DNA of 36,791 nucleotides, from assembly GCA_018335275.1 (NCBI GenBank), contig JAGXKM010000013.1, forward strand, positions 1 to 36,791, in the 5' to 3' direction. The position numbers were made by a program, and so were the translations under genes. The notes beneath the pieces were generated by a model. That model saw nothing but the letters and a program-made list of their open reading frames with translations. It had not been told where the DNA came from and made no database searches. This document shows positions 26,320 through 34,546 of the stretch, one piece after another (position 1 is the stretch's first letter; each line of letters begins with the position of its first letter). The DNA comes from Anaerolineales bacterium (GTDB lineage: Bacteria; Chloroflexota; Anaerolineae; Anaerolineales; UBA11858).

Positions 26320-26781
26320 TTAATATGGATCCCGTCCCGGGAAAGCGACTGTAGTAAAGGGCCACGCAGAGTCCAACCAATCCTTTACGACCTGAAACAA
26401 CACGGGGTCTAGGCCCCGGTCAAACTCACTTTGCCGAACCCACATCCTTACTACAGCATCCACCTCCGGGCGTTGGGCGGGTTTGATATACACGCAGCCT
26501 AAAACGCGGCTCTCATCCAAGGAAACGACCGTGTACGCAAACGCCTCCCGACTCAAAAATTCTTGTTGGTGTCGTTGTAGATCTGCCAGATTTTCTTCGA
26601 GGGTAAACCCTTCCCTGGGCCAATTGCCGCCAAACATGGATTGTAAGAGCTCCCGGCTTTCGACCACGGCTTCGTAGTCTTTCTCGACATCCTCCACAGA
26701 CAGCATCCGCAGCCGGAAGCGTTCTGTTTCAAGTTCCTCCGGGATATGAAAATCTCCCGGCACAAATGGTTTTTTCGTCAT
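26320..26781 (-). CDS. GNAT-type N-acetyltransferase-like protein
   Basis: 153 residues. The N-terminal half reads as a GNAT fold of the RimJ-like type: LETERFRLRMLSVEDVEKDY, then a helix (DLQRHQQEFLSREAF) and the central strands AYTVVSLDESRVLGCVYIKP and VDAVVRMWVRQSEFDRGLD. Where motif A (Q/RxxGxG/A) would bind acetyl-CoA, the sequence is RQSEFDRGLDPVLF, so the pyrophosphate loop is degenerate and activity is uncertain. GGGAGGTAATGAG precedes the ATG. It stands alone. Confidence 0.7.
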   Translation of the reverse strand: MTKKPFVPGDFHIPEELETERFRLRMLSVEDVEKDYEAVVESRELLQSMFGGNWPREGFTLEENLADLQRHQQEFLSREAFAYTVVSLDESRVLGCVYIKPAQRPEVDAVVRMWVRQSEFDRGLDPVLFQVVKDWLDSAWPFTTVAFPGRDPY

Positions 26782-27211
26782 CTCATTACCTCCCAGAAAT
26801 ATATACTCCAGACTGCAAATAAAAGGCGCAAAGCAAAGCCATCTTGCGGATGTATGATTTTCTCTCTGGTGCTCACGATTCTGCAGAATACTTCCAGTCC
26901 CTCAAGTCCTTTCTCTTATACCACGATCCCCCCCCCTGCCGGTTGTGAACGTGCTATGTCGCTTGACCTTCTCGCTGTAAAGATGGTTTGATTTGTTTGA
27001 TGATCAAGGGATTTCCACCGTTACCGACCTTCAGCTGGCTTGTTGAGAGATCCCCAAAAAATATCTTTATCCTCCGCAGCCATCTATGATTTCCCCAAGA
27101 TCATACCAACACGGGAAGGCGACAAAACTTTTTTACATACTTAACAAACTCGACATCCCCTCCGCTCAGCCTCCAGCCCACCTTTCAATATTTTTATGGC
27201 AGGAGTCATGA
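26782..27211. other. Intergenic stretch, 430 bases, between divergent genes
   Basis: No supported gene. A run of nine C's occurs around 26930. It should contain the promoter of the gene at 27212, but no clear -35/-10 pair was recognised. Confidence 0.5.
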
Positions 27212-28216
27212 TTGTGGGGTATGGTTAACGAAACGCCACCCGCAGTACCAGACAGCCCCATGGAATCCAAACACCTAAAAGACGCGGTTGCAGCCATCAA
27301 AAAGGGAAACCGGAAAAAAGCCCGGAAACGACTCCTGGCAGCCTTGAAAGAAAATCCGGAGGACCTCCAGGCCTGGATCTGGTCCGTGGAAGTGGCTGCA
27401 AACGAAAAGGAAAAACGCACCATCCTGAAACGGATTCTCACTTTAGACCCCAACCACCAGGCAGCCAAGGAACTCCTTGGGCGTATGGAAACCTCTTCCT
27501 CTAAACTGGATAGAGAACCCCTCGGGACGGGGAAGGCTGAGGAAGCCGGGGGAAGCCCATCTTCCCAGGATGAACCGTTCCGACCCCTCAAAAGGCTGCT
27601 GGCCCCGCTGGAATTGCTTCCCTCCCTGCCACTGTCCTGCGGTTTACTGCTGCTTCTGGGAGCGATGATCGCGGGTGTTTTCATATTTTTCCGCTCCAAC
27701 ACCAGTTTCTTGGGAATTACCGGCGCGGATTTTGATCAACTGCAGTCCTCAAATGCCTACCAGGACGTTTCCCTGGAAGGTGACTACTGGAAAGTGCGCT
27801 ATGAAGGAGGGGGAAAATCGATATACAGGGGCACCATCAGGCATGTAGGCCCGATCCGGAATGGGGATTACAAGCTCCTGACCCACGACGTATTGGTCAC
27901 CAGCGGGGATTTTGCGGATCCGGAAGCGGTCAATACCAGCGTCTTCAACCATAAATTTAGCTGGCATGCAGACGGTCCCCAACGCCCCCAGGGGAAAATC
28001 AACCTGCTCCATACCGTGCCCAACAGCGAAGCCGTGCACCAGCAGCTGCTGGATATTCAAAAATGGGATGAGGTCCAAATCACCGGCTGGGAGATCTATG
28101 CCATCTACGCCTTTGATGAAGGGGGAGATGAAAAGGGATACTGGGCGGACACCGGTTGCAACACCCTGCTCGTGGATTCCGTCTCCATAAACCCCTCTGA
28201 AGAACCACAGGAATGA
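27212..28216 (+). CDS. TPR-type, single-span membrane protein with extracytoplasmic domain
   Basis: 334 residues. The N-terminal cytosolic part (about 20-95) has TPR-like helices (LKDAVAAIKKGNRKKARKRL, then ENPEDLQAWIWSVEVAANE, then RILTLDPNHQAAKELLGRM). A Ser/Glu linker leads to one membrane helix (about 140-162), then an outside beta-rich domain (about 175-334) with YWKVRYEGGGKSIYRGTIRH and a C-terminal GYWADTGCNTLLVDSVSI. The TTG start at 27212 is accepted because AGGAG lies 6 bases upstream; an ATG at 27221 is the alternative. This is a common layout in Chloroflexota for proteins of unknown role. Confidence 0.75.
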   Translation: MWGMVNETPPAVPDSPMESKHLKDAVAAIKKGNRKKARKRLLAALKENPEDLQAWIWSVEVAANEKEKRTILKRILTLDPNHQAAKELLGRMETSSSKLDREPLGTGKAEEAGGSPSSQDEPFRPLKRLLAPLELLPSLPLSCGLLLLLGAMIAGVFIFFRSNTSFLGITGADFDQLQSSNAYQDVSLEGDYWKVRYEGGGKSIYRGTIRHVGPIRNGDYKLLTHDVLVTSGDFADPEAVNTSVFNHKFSWHADGPQRPQGKINLLHTVPNSEAVHQQLLDIQKWDEVQITGWEIYAIYAFDEGGDEKGYWADTGCNTLLVDSVSINPSEEPQE

Positions 28217-28278
28217 TCGGCACCCTCAACAGAAGCTTCTCTGTGCTGCGATACTTTTCTAAACCTCTCATCAGAAGG

Positions 28279-28440
28279 TCAGGCCAGGGTAATGCCCAGG
28301 TAGTACGGCCAGAGGATCAACCCCAGGACACCCTGCCAGAAAGCGAGCTCTGCAAAGCCCAGCGTAAACAGCCACCCCATAAACCAGATCGATCCCGGCA
28401 GTTCATATTTTACGGTTTGTTTTTGATCCCTGTCACCCAT
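28279..28440 (-). CDS. Small Trp-rich membrane protein
   Basis: 53 residues with one or two hydrophobic segments: YELPGSIWFMGWLFTLGFAE and LAFWQGVLGLILWPYYLG. AAAGGAGAACAAAG precedes the ATG at 28440, a strong reason to accept so short a gene. Short proteins of this pattern are widespread, without known function. Confidence 0.7.
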   Translation of the reverse strand: MGDRDQKQTVKYELPGSIWFMGWLFTLGFAELAFWQGVLGLILWPYYLGITLA

Positions 28441-28651
28441 TCTTTGTTCTCCTTTATCAGGTCGTCCTTGACAACTATCAAACAGGATGATCCTCACTCA
28501 ATCAACAAGGGATACCTAAATATATATACGGGACTCTTAATGGAAAGTTGCACTTCGAGGGAATCGGTCCTCCACTGCAGAAAAGAATTCTTTGATAAAA
28601 TGAAATCTTATCCGTGGACCTGTTCAACCTCTCCCCAGCACCTCTTAAACC

Positions 28652-29455
28652 TCAATTCCACATGGATTCCACAAAAAATACAGGGTCCATGATGTCCCAC
28701 AGGTAGCGCAGGAAGGGCGCCAAGGGAAGGAGCAGGATGGGGGAAACCAGGGGCGCTGCAACCGCCAGGGGGTAGGCCCACCAGGGAGGTTTTCGGGCGC
28801 CGCGTTCACCGGGCAGCGAATACGCGGGAAGGTAGACCATCAACGCGTACACAAAAAACCAGAATCCGGCTAAAACATTGGTAGGGGCCATGCTCATCTC
28901 CGCGAGGGACCCGGTCAAGCCAAAGAGCAAAAAAACCTGGGCGGGAGAAAACGCAAAGTACCGCAACAGGATCGTCCAGACCAGGAACATGGGGATAAAA
29001 ACGATCACACTGTGAAAGAGTACAGTGTGCCAGTAATTAGCAGATGCGGTGATGAATGCCTGCCCCACTTCCACCCTGAATAAGGGCGCCAGATTGGTCA
29101 TCGAGACAGTAACCCCCTCCTCGATCAGAGTCAGAAAGGTGCAGAACAAGAAGAAAGTCACCTGCCAGGGGAAAGGAATCCGCCGCACAAATTTTTTCAC
29201 CGGATCGCGGAAGGCAACCATCAAAGAGCCTCCCAGGATCACCCAGATGAGGATCAAACCCAGGGCCATCTTAATAAAAGCTTTCTCAGCCAGGGAAGCA
29301 TCCGATGTCAGGACCAGAAAAGAAATCAGCCCTACTGCCAGTATCGAATAGATCCCGATCACCCGCACCAGAAAGGGGGGCGTAAGCCATTTCAGCAGCC
29401 CCTGCCGGGCGTTCGCCCCCTTTGATTCCACACCCTGCTCTTTTTGTCCGTTCAC
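28652..29455 (-). CDS. Multi-span membrane protein, unknown function
   Basis: 268 residues from a GTG at 29455 with GGAG 7 bases upstream; the frame open to 29506 includes atypical residues. About seven membrane helices. Notable are a charged loop after helix 2 (FRDPVKKFVRRIPFPWQ), an intramembrane Glu pair (LTLIEEGVTVSMTNLAP) and a His-containing helix (NYWHTVLFHSVIVFIP). A Glu-Glu and two His in membrane segments could bind a metal, but no protease motif is complete. The family is not recognised. Confidence 0.65.
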   Translation of the reverse strand: MNGQKEQGVESKGANARQGLLKWLTPPFLVRVIGIYSILAVGLISFLVLTSDASLAEKAFIKMALGLILIWVILGGSLMVAFRDPVKKFVRRIPFPWQVTFFLFCTFLTLIEEGVTVSMTNLAPLFRVEVGQAFITASANYWHTVLFHSVIVFIPMFLVWTILLRYFAFSPAQVFLLFGLTGSLAEMSMAPTNVLAGFWFFVYALMVYLPAYSLPGERGARKPPWWAYPLAVAAPLVSPILLLPLAPFLRYLWDIMDPVFFVESMWN

Positions 29456-29606
29456 AAGTGTTCTCCATCTGATCGGCCGGCAGGCTGGAGGAAACGAACT
29501 CCTCACCGGTGCCAGATCTCAGCGCATTGCCCAACAGCACCAGCCGATCCCTCAGCTGCCCCCTGCGCTGCTTTCAAGATTTCCTGGATGCCGGGGTGCA
29601 AACCTC

Positions 29607-30047
29607 TCAGTCACCCACGCCTGCATCCGTCCTTATCCGCGCCTGCCGCGCATAGATCAGAAATAGGATTCCGGGCACAGCGACCACCACAGCCAGGCCG
29701 TAGGGGGCGATAAGATAGCGGGGGATATTGCCAGCCAGGGGCCAATGGATTAACAGGATGGGGAGATTGACAAGCTGGAAGAGGACAGCAACAGCTCCTC
29801 CCCAGCTTTCCCAGCGCCAGGCCAGGCCCAGCCCTAACGCGCTGATGAACATCAAGAGCGGGGGGATGTTTTCAATGAAAGGATATTCCTCCTCCGCGTA
29901 AGGATCCGTCGTGCCCGCCCCGAAAAATTCTGACAAAAAACCAATGAAAATGAAAAGGGCAACAATCAGGACCCATGTCCCCCAGATTCTGGCAGTCCAC
30001 AAGAGCCCTTTCGAGGGTCGTTTCCCTCGTTGTCCAGGGTTTTCCAT
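29607..30047 (-). CDS. Four-helix membrane protein, unknown function
   Basis: 146 residues. A Lys/Arg-rich N-terminus is followed by four predicted membrane helices (about 20-42, 62-77, 84-103, 112-133) with an acidic outside loop between the first two (TTDPYAEEEYPFIENIPP). GTAAGGAGGAAACC precedes the ATG, a very good ribosome binding site. The pattern is seen in many small bacterial membrane proteins of unknown role. The next gene on the strand starts 151 bases further on, so coupling is uncertain. Confidence 0.7.
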   Translation of the reverse strand: MENPGQRGKRPSKGLLWTARIWGTWVLIVALFIFIGFLSEFFGAGTTDPYAEEEYPFIENIPPLLMFISALGLGLAWRWESWGGAVAVLFQLVNLPILLIHWPLAGNIPRYLIAPYGLAVVVAVPGILFLIYARQARIRTDAGVGD

Positions 30048-30276
30048 GGTTTCCTCCTTACTAAAACCTTAAACCTGGCATGGAACCTGCTCACAGCGGC
30101 ATTATCCGGCAGCCACCATTCCCATCATCTTCCTCAACATTCCTTTTATTTGATTATACCTATGAACTGCTTCATCCGCTAAGGAGGTAGCTGCACAGCG
30201 GTGAACCGGTCTGTTGGCCGGAGATTATGATTCGTGTAGGATAGGAAGATAGCTTACAAAAAAGAAAAGGCAGCGT

Positions 30277-32034
30277 TCACCAATCACTCGTTTCGAAGAC
30301 ATTAAAAAGCAGGTCAGCGCGCTCCTCTTCGGTCATGAACCGGGATTGAGCATTATCGATGAATTGGATGGTAAACAATTCGGTATTGATATACCTGCCT
30401 TTGTATATGAGATGAGAATCTATAAATGCTTGATCACTATGCTGATATTTTTGTACGCGTTGGGCCAAGAGATACTGATCAAAGAAGAGGTTTCCCAGGC
30501 CGTAATGGATCAATGCGCTGTCGTGAAAATCAAGGGCTTGTGGCTGGTGTGCTTGACTGCCACTGACAATATCCGCCCCGGCCTCTGCCAGAGAGCGGAA
30601 ATCCCTTTTTTGATAATGAGAAGCGCGAAATTTATAAATCTCTTCATGCTGCATGGTGGCGATGACCGTGTATCCCTTTTCTTTTAAACGCTCGATCTCC
30701 TCTCTCATCCGGGGGAAGTCACATTTCGCCGCGCCCGGTTCGGTGTCCGAGGCAGTGGCATATTTGTCAGCCCCTTTTGCGTTGCAGCCAATAAAAGCGA
30801 TCCGATTCCCATGATGCTCCCACAGCAGGGGCTGGAGGCCCTCCTCAAGGTTTCTGCCGCCCCCATACCAGTCCCACCCCTGGCTTTCATAAAGCTCAAG
30901 GGTGTGATACATACTTTCCTCCCCCCAATCTCCAAAATGGTCTCCACTGAGCTCCACGATGTCCGTGCCAATATAGTCCAGGAGTTCAAGATACCGATCG
31001 TCACTGCAGAAATACAGGCTTGGTTGGCCGGGGTCAGGTGGGGGACAATCGGACGCGAAAGGGACTTCATTGCTGACATGGGTTAAGTCAGCGCTTCTTA
31101 ACAGTGAACCAATATGTTCTGCCGGGTATAAAACGCCGTTCTCCTCCATCAACGCCGCCGTATCCCGGACAAGGGCGGTGACGCCGGTGAGGAGGATTGT
31201 GGTCATCTCATCCGTGTTCCTGTTGGTCAGGGAAGGATTTTCGGAGAGGACCTCCTTCCGATAAGCATCCCATCCTGTGACGCTGATGGGAATGGATAAA
31301 ACATCTTTATCAGCGTCATATTCTTGATGGGTGGGTTTCTGTCCCCCGACGGCAAGCACCTTCCAGCGGGGCTCTAATGCCTGAAAGGGAATGATGGCCC
31401 AGCGCTCCGGATTCGGCCATAACATGTCCAAGATCTTAGCCCCGGGAAGCACCACAGCTGCCCCATCGCTTGGAGGTCCCCACCAGGCTGTGAGAACACG
31501 CTCTGTCTCCGGGTCCAAATACAAGGGCTGATCATCGTATAATCCTTCCCCTTCTCCCTGCCAAAATGCTGTCAGCCCCGAAACCTGGATCCCTTCTGAG
31601 AGGGAGGGGAACGGCGTGACAAGGGCATATATCCAGTGACCGACGATATTTTGATCACCGATGAAAATGATCACAGACGCTTGATCTTTTTGCTCTATCC
31701 GCGAGAATCCTGCCGGAATTTGGATTTGACTTCTCAGCGCGTCAGGAAGATTGGGATCAATCCAGATGGTTTTCGGCCTGGGTGTAGCTGTGGGGCTGGG
31801 AGTGAAAGAGGGAAGGACCTTTTTGGTTGGATTAGCGGTTGGGGAAGATGAAAGGCCAGCTTCTTGATTAGTTGATTTTGCCACAGCTGTCCGGGTGGCC
31901 TCTGGCCTTTTCTGCAGAAGCAAAAGGTCGATATCCGGTGTCATATAGAAAAGGATCAAAATAAAGACTGCCAGGGACAAAATAACGCGCGCTATCAGTG
32001 AAATCAGATTGCTTCTTTGCCGGCTGTTCTTCAT
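30277..32034 (-). CDS. CapA-like protein with divergent active site and extra N-terminal domain
   Basis: 585 residues. One membrane helix (about 12-32) and a Ser/Thr/Pro linker (about 60-88) put the rest outside. Residues about 90-260 form an unidentified alpha/beta domain that resembles a solute-binding fold. Residues about 280-540 align with the CapA/PGA_cap metallophosphoesterase-like family: SADLTHVSNEVPF, the YIGTDIVELSGDHFGDWG segment, VIATMQHEEIYKF, then ADIVSGSQAHQPQ and GLGNLFFDQ. Usual CapA residues are changed: the first GDhhh motif is LLTGVTALV, NNHxxDxG is SGDHFGDWG, and HxxxEY is QHEEIYKF. Family members act in polyglutamate capsule export; with these changes, a binding role or altered chemistry is possible. 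Confidence 0.8.
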   Translation of the reverse strand: MKNSRQRSNLISLIARVILSLAVFILILFYMTPDIDLLLLQKRPEATRTAVAKSTNQEAGLSSSPTANPTKKVLPSFTPSPTATPRPKTIWIDPNLPDALRSQIQIPAGFSRIEQKDQASVIIFIGDQNIVGHWIYALVTPFPSLSEGIQVSGLTAFWQGEGEGLYDDQPLYLDPETERVLTAWWGPPSDGAAVVLPGAKILDMLWPNPERWAIIPFQALEPRWKVLAVGGQKPTHQEYDADKDVLSIPISVTGWDAYRKEVLSENPSLTNRNTDEMTTILLTGVTALVRDTAALMEENGVLYPAEHIGSLLRSADLTHVSNEVPFASDCPPPDPGQPSLYFCSDDRYLELLDYIGTDIVELSGDHFGDWGEESMYHTLELYESQGWDWYGGGRNLEEGLQPLLWEHHGNRIAFIGCNAKGADKYATASDTEPGAAKCDFPRMREEIERLKEKGYTVIATMQHEEIYKFRASHYQKRDFRSLAEAGADIVSGSQAHQPQALDFHDSALIHYGLGNLFFDQYLLAQRVQKYQHSDQAFIDSHLIYKGRYINTELFTIQFIDNAQSRFMTEEERADLLFNVFETSDW

Positions 32035-32509
32035 ATATTTGTGTCCTGAATCAAGTTTATGTGTTGCCCTTAACTGACCCTTTGCGGAATGCTTTTTTTA
32101 GTGTAGCGCACGGTTAAAGCACCGTCAATGAAGCATAAGAGCGCTTTGAAAATGAAGAGGGTACATTAGCCATCCCGCAACAGAGCCCAAGGACTCATCC
32201 ACCTACGCTTGTATCATACCAGCTTAACACAATAAGATATTCTTCCAGCTCATACCCGGGATTCCACAAGAGTATTTGACATCTGGATCCAAGACATACA
32301 CGCCGGTCTTTGCGCTCTTGCCTGGACAATCCCGATTGATTTGAAGGGATCGTTTCCCGGGTGTGATATAAAAGGTTTAACTCGCCATCCAAAAAAGAAT
32401 AGGACAAGGATATGCTCCTGCACCAGTTCTCGTCCTCGGGCTGGATGACGAGTAATGCCTGATAATAATATTTGAACCCGGAATAGCCCATCCCCCAAAA
32501 GGAGGTGCC
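32035..32509. other. Intergenic stretch, 475 bases, between divergent genes
   Basis: A minus-strand frame (32195-32491) reads MGYSGFKYYYQALLVIQPED and continues to a stop, but its ribosome binding site is poor (GGGGG directly before the ATG) and no family is recognised, so it is not called. Promoters for the CapA-like gene (minus) and the peroxiredoxin (plus) must lie here; no certain -35/-10 pair was identified. Confidence 0.4.
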
Positions 32510-32986
32510 ATGTCGCAAGTATCGCTCAACCAGCCTGCTCCTGATTTTAGCCTGACCACGTACACCGGCGAGCCTTTTTCATTGTCTGATCTTCGGGGGC
32601 AGAAACACGTCCTCCTGGTTTTCAACCGCGGATTCACCTGACCGTTCTGCCGCGAACATCTGGCGCAGTTGCGCCAGGACTATGATCAATTTGCTGCCCG
32701 GGACACAGAGGTTGTGGCGGTTGGCCCAGAAAGCGCCAAGAAATTTCAGGAATACTGGGAAAAGGAAGACCTGCCCTTTATCGGACTGCCTGACCCTGAC
32801 CACGATGTGCTCAAACTCTACGGGCAGGAAGTCAACATATTTAAGCTCGGGCGTTTGCCTGCCCAGGTGGTCATCGACAAAGAAGGGATCGCCCGCTATG
32901 TACACTACGGAAAAAACATGAGCGATATCCCGGCTAACGAGAAACTGCTGGCCCTGATTGATGAATTCACTGAAAAACAAGCTTGA
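32510..32986 (+). CDS. Putative selenocysteine-containing peroxiredoxin-like protein (in-frame TGA read as Sec44)
   Basis: 158 residues if the TGA at 32639-32641 is read through. AAAGGAGG precedes the ATG. The first 43 residues (PAPDFSLTTYTGEPFSLSDL, then HVLLVFNRGFT) are a standard AhpC/TSA thioredoxin-fold start, and the frame continues after the TGA with PFCREHLAQLRQDYDQF and the rest of the fold (TEVVAVGPESAKKFQEYW, LPFIGLPDPDHDVLKLYG, LPAQVVIDKEGIARYVHYG). The TGA sits exactly where relatives have the first Cys of C-P-F-C, giving U-P-F-C. A 7-bp hairpin follows at the distance required for a bacterial SECIS. Such proteins reduce peroxides or disulfides in the cytosol. The gene's true stop is also a TGA. 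Co-transcribed DoxX follows 23 bases later. A plain nonsense mutation is the main alternative. Confidence 0.85.
32660..32677 (+). promoter_or_regulatory. Putative bacterial SECIS hairpin
   Basis: CTGGCGC and GCGCCAG form a perfect 7-bp stem capped by the loop AGTT. The loop starts 25 bases after the in-frame TGA and has G at its second position. Known bacterial SECIS elements need an apical loop 16-37 bases past the UGA with a G among its first two bases, so this fits. Confidence 0.7.
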
Positions 32987-33009
32987 GCAGAAATCAAAGG
33001 AAACAATTT

Positions 33010-33459
33010 GTGATAACTCAACTTTTTAAACCGGCCGGTGAACCAACCAGCAGAATCCGGGCCATTTTCCGGGTCGGGCTGGGGGTGTTTCTAATCTTTG
33101 CGGGCCTCAGCCATTTGACCTTCCAGCGGGTGGAATTTCTGGCCCAGGTGCCCAACTGGGTGCCCCTGGATGGAGACCTGGTGGTCGTTCTTTCCGGCCT
33201 GGTTGAGATCATCCTGGGTGCGGCACTGGTTTTTATTCCCCGCTTCCGGGTTTTCATCGGTTGGATTACAGCAGCTTTCTTCGTCGTGGTCTTCCCCGGG
33301 AACGTTGCCCAGTACCTGAACGGCACTAATGCCTTTGGGTTGAAAACCGACCGGGCCCGCTTCATCCGTCTCTTCTTCCAACCCCTGCTGGTGCTCTGGG
33401 CCCTCTGGAGCACGGGGGCCTGGCGCGATCTACAAGCCAGCCGGCATGCCGAGCAGTGA
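33010..33459 (+). CDS. DoxX-family membrane protein
   Basis: 149 residues from the GTG at 33010, with AAAGGA 8 bases before it; the TTG at 32983 overlapping the previous stop is less likely. Four membrane helices with family features: RVGLGVFLIFAGLSHL (helix 1), a VPNWVPLDGDLVVVLSGLVE segment leading into helix 2, RFRVFIGWITAAFFVVVFPG (helix 3) and a last helix FFQPLLVLWALW. DoxX proteins work in membrane redox and oxidative-stress defence; in mycobacteria a DoxX protein partners superoxide dismutase. It follows the putative Sec-peroxiredoxin by 23 bases, so both are likely one operon with a redox theme. Confidence 0.85.
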   Translation: MITQLFKPAGEPTSRIRAIFRVGLGVFLIFAGLSHLTFQRVEFLAQVPNWVPLDGDLVVVLSGLVEIILGAALVFIPRFRVFIGWITAAFFVVVFPGNVAQYLNGTNAFGLKTDRARFIRLFFQPLLVLWALWSTGAWRDLQASRHAEQ

Positions 33460-33895
33460 AAAGGTCGTTTCATATGTAAAACCCCCGTGACAAGCCTGCC
33501 AGTATGGTTTCCCACAGGCATACTGAACTCAATTGGGGCTGTTAGCTGCTTATGCTCTCCATATAAATGCTGCTACTAGAGAACCAGACCTATTATAAAA
33601 AACTGAAACAGATTTATGGGGATTAATTCATCAGTCCTATGGACCGGGTTTCAGCACATCAATCAATACTTTCGTAAAGAGTTTTTGATCATCGATCTTG
33701 ATCTTTACCCAGCTTGTCATTGACAAGCTGATAGGGGCATCTGGGCTTCTACAGAGGGTTTACCTTTAAAAATGTGCTGGAAAATATCTGTTGGGAAGCA
33801 GCGATATTCCCCAAGCTTTATTTAATTGTTTTTCTTTAACATCTACGATTAAAGTTCCAAGCTAGACGATAATGCACTCATCCAACTCATTCGCT
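33460..33895. other. Intergenic stretch, 436 bases, between convergent genes
   Basis: No gene. AT-rich DNA with two dyads: CAGTATG/CATACTG arms (33500-33525) that may end the DoxX transcript, and a nearly uninterrupted palindrome at 33710-33730. Otherwise nothing stands out. Confidence 0.5.
33710..33730. repeat. 21-base palindrome
   Basis: CAGCTTGTCA and TGACAAGCTG are perfect 10-base inverted arms separated by a single T. With so short a centre it is more like a dimeric protein-binding site than an RNA hairpin, but it lies between convergent genes, where an operator would be unexpected. Confidence 0.6.
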
Positions 33896-34543
33896 TTATG
33901 CTTCCAGAATCCACCGGGCGGCATTGAGCAGGATATCTTGAAAAGCTTCATGTTTCAGTTGTCTTGCCCCATGGCCCAGGCTGAGATAAACCACTTTTCC
34001 CAAACCGTAGGGTTTGACCCATACAACAGGCCTCAGAAAGCCCTCATAATCGCAAACAGCCAGGGTCTCAAAAGGGGTATAGGGCTCGACCACATAAAGT
34101 TCATCCTTGATGGAAAAATCACACACATCATGCATGACAGCATGCTCCGGATGGATGATCTCTACGTCAAGCGTTTCAAGGGGTGGGTGAACCAGGAATT
34201 TTCCCCCCAGCATTCTCAGGTAAGCTTCAGAATTCAGAAAAGAGCAGGCAGCCCCATGAATCCCAATAAACCCTTTCGTCCTGGCTGACTCATGCCACGG
34301 GTCTCCCCGGACAGCTCCCAATAACCCCTCTTCTTGATCAGGGCTGAGGGTGTGACCAAATGTGTAGCAGACGATAAGGTCAAATCCCTCAATCCGATCC
34401 GGTAAGAACAGATCTGGATCGTCGCTGACGGTCACATCCAGTTCAATCGTCTCCAGGAACCCACTGAGGATGGGCAGCAGCCTGTCAAAATTGTGATATG
34501 TGTTGTCCGCCCCTCCCATCAGGAGCAACTGAAAGTCTCTCAT
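33896..34543 (-). CDS. ThuA-like domain protein (glutamine-amidotransferase-like fold)
   Basis: 215 residues. The ThuA-like fold is clear: QLLLMGGADNTYHNFDRLLP at the start, FDLIVCYTFGHTLSPDQEEG, then GFIGIHGAACSFLNSEAYLR (the GIHGA segment), a LVHPPLETLDVEII strand, a DELYVVEPYTPFE segment, PVVWVKPYGLGKVVYLSLGH and the terminal helix EAFQDILLNAARWILEA. Family members act on carbohydrates or are structural; the biochemical role is poorly known. Its ATG lies 3 bases past the stop of the SDR gene, so the two are translationally linked and probably serve one pathway. Confidence 0.9.
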   Translation of the reverse strand: MRDFQLLLMGGADNTYHNFDRLLPILSGFLETIELDVTVSDDPDLFLPDRIEGFDLIVCYTFGHTLSPDQEEGLLGAVRGDPWHESARTKGFIGIHGAACSFLNSEAYLRMLGGKFLVHPPLETLDVEIIHPEHAVMHDVCDFSIKDELYVVEPYTPFETLAVCDYEGFLRPVVWVKPYGLGKVVYLSLGHGARQLKHEAFQDILLNAARWILEA

Positions 34544-34546
34544 AGT

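Noticed and set aside
26067-26354. 95-codon plus-strand frame
   Set aside because: No ribosome binding site, overlaps the end of a supported acetyltransferase gene, and its composition looks like a shadow of a decayed minus-strand gene.
32195-32518. 107-codon minus-strand frame overlapping the start of the peroxiredoxin
   Set aside because: Overlaps a well-supported divergent gene, has a poor ribosome binding site and no recognisable domain.
32669-32986. Separate short gene starting after the in-frame TGA of the peroxiredoxin
   Set aside because: It would lack the first strand and redox motif of the fold and has no ribosome binding site; the upstream frame is clearly the same protein.
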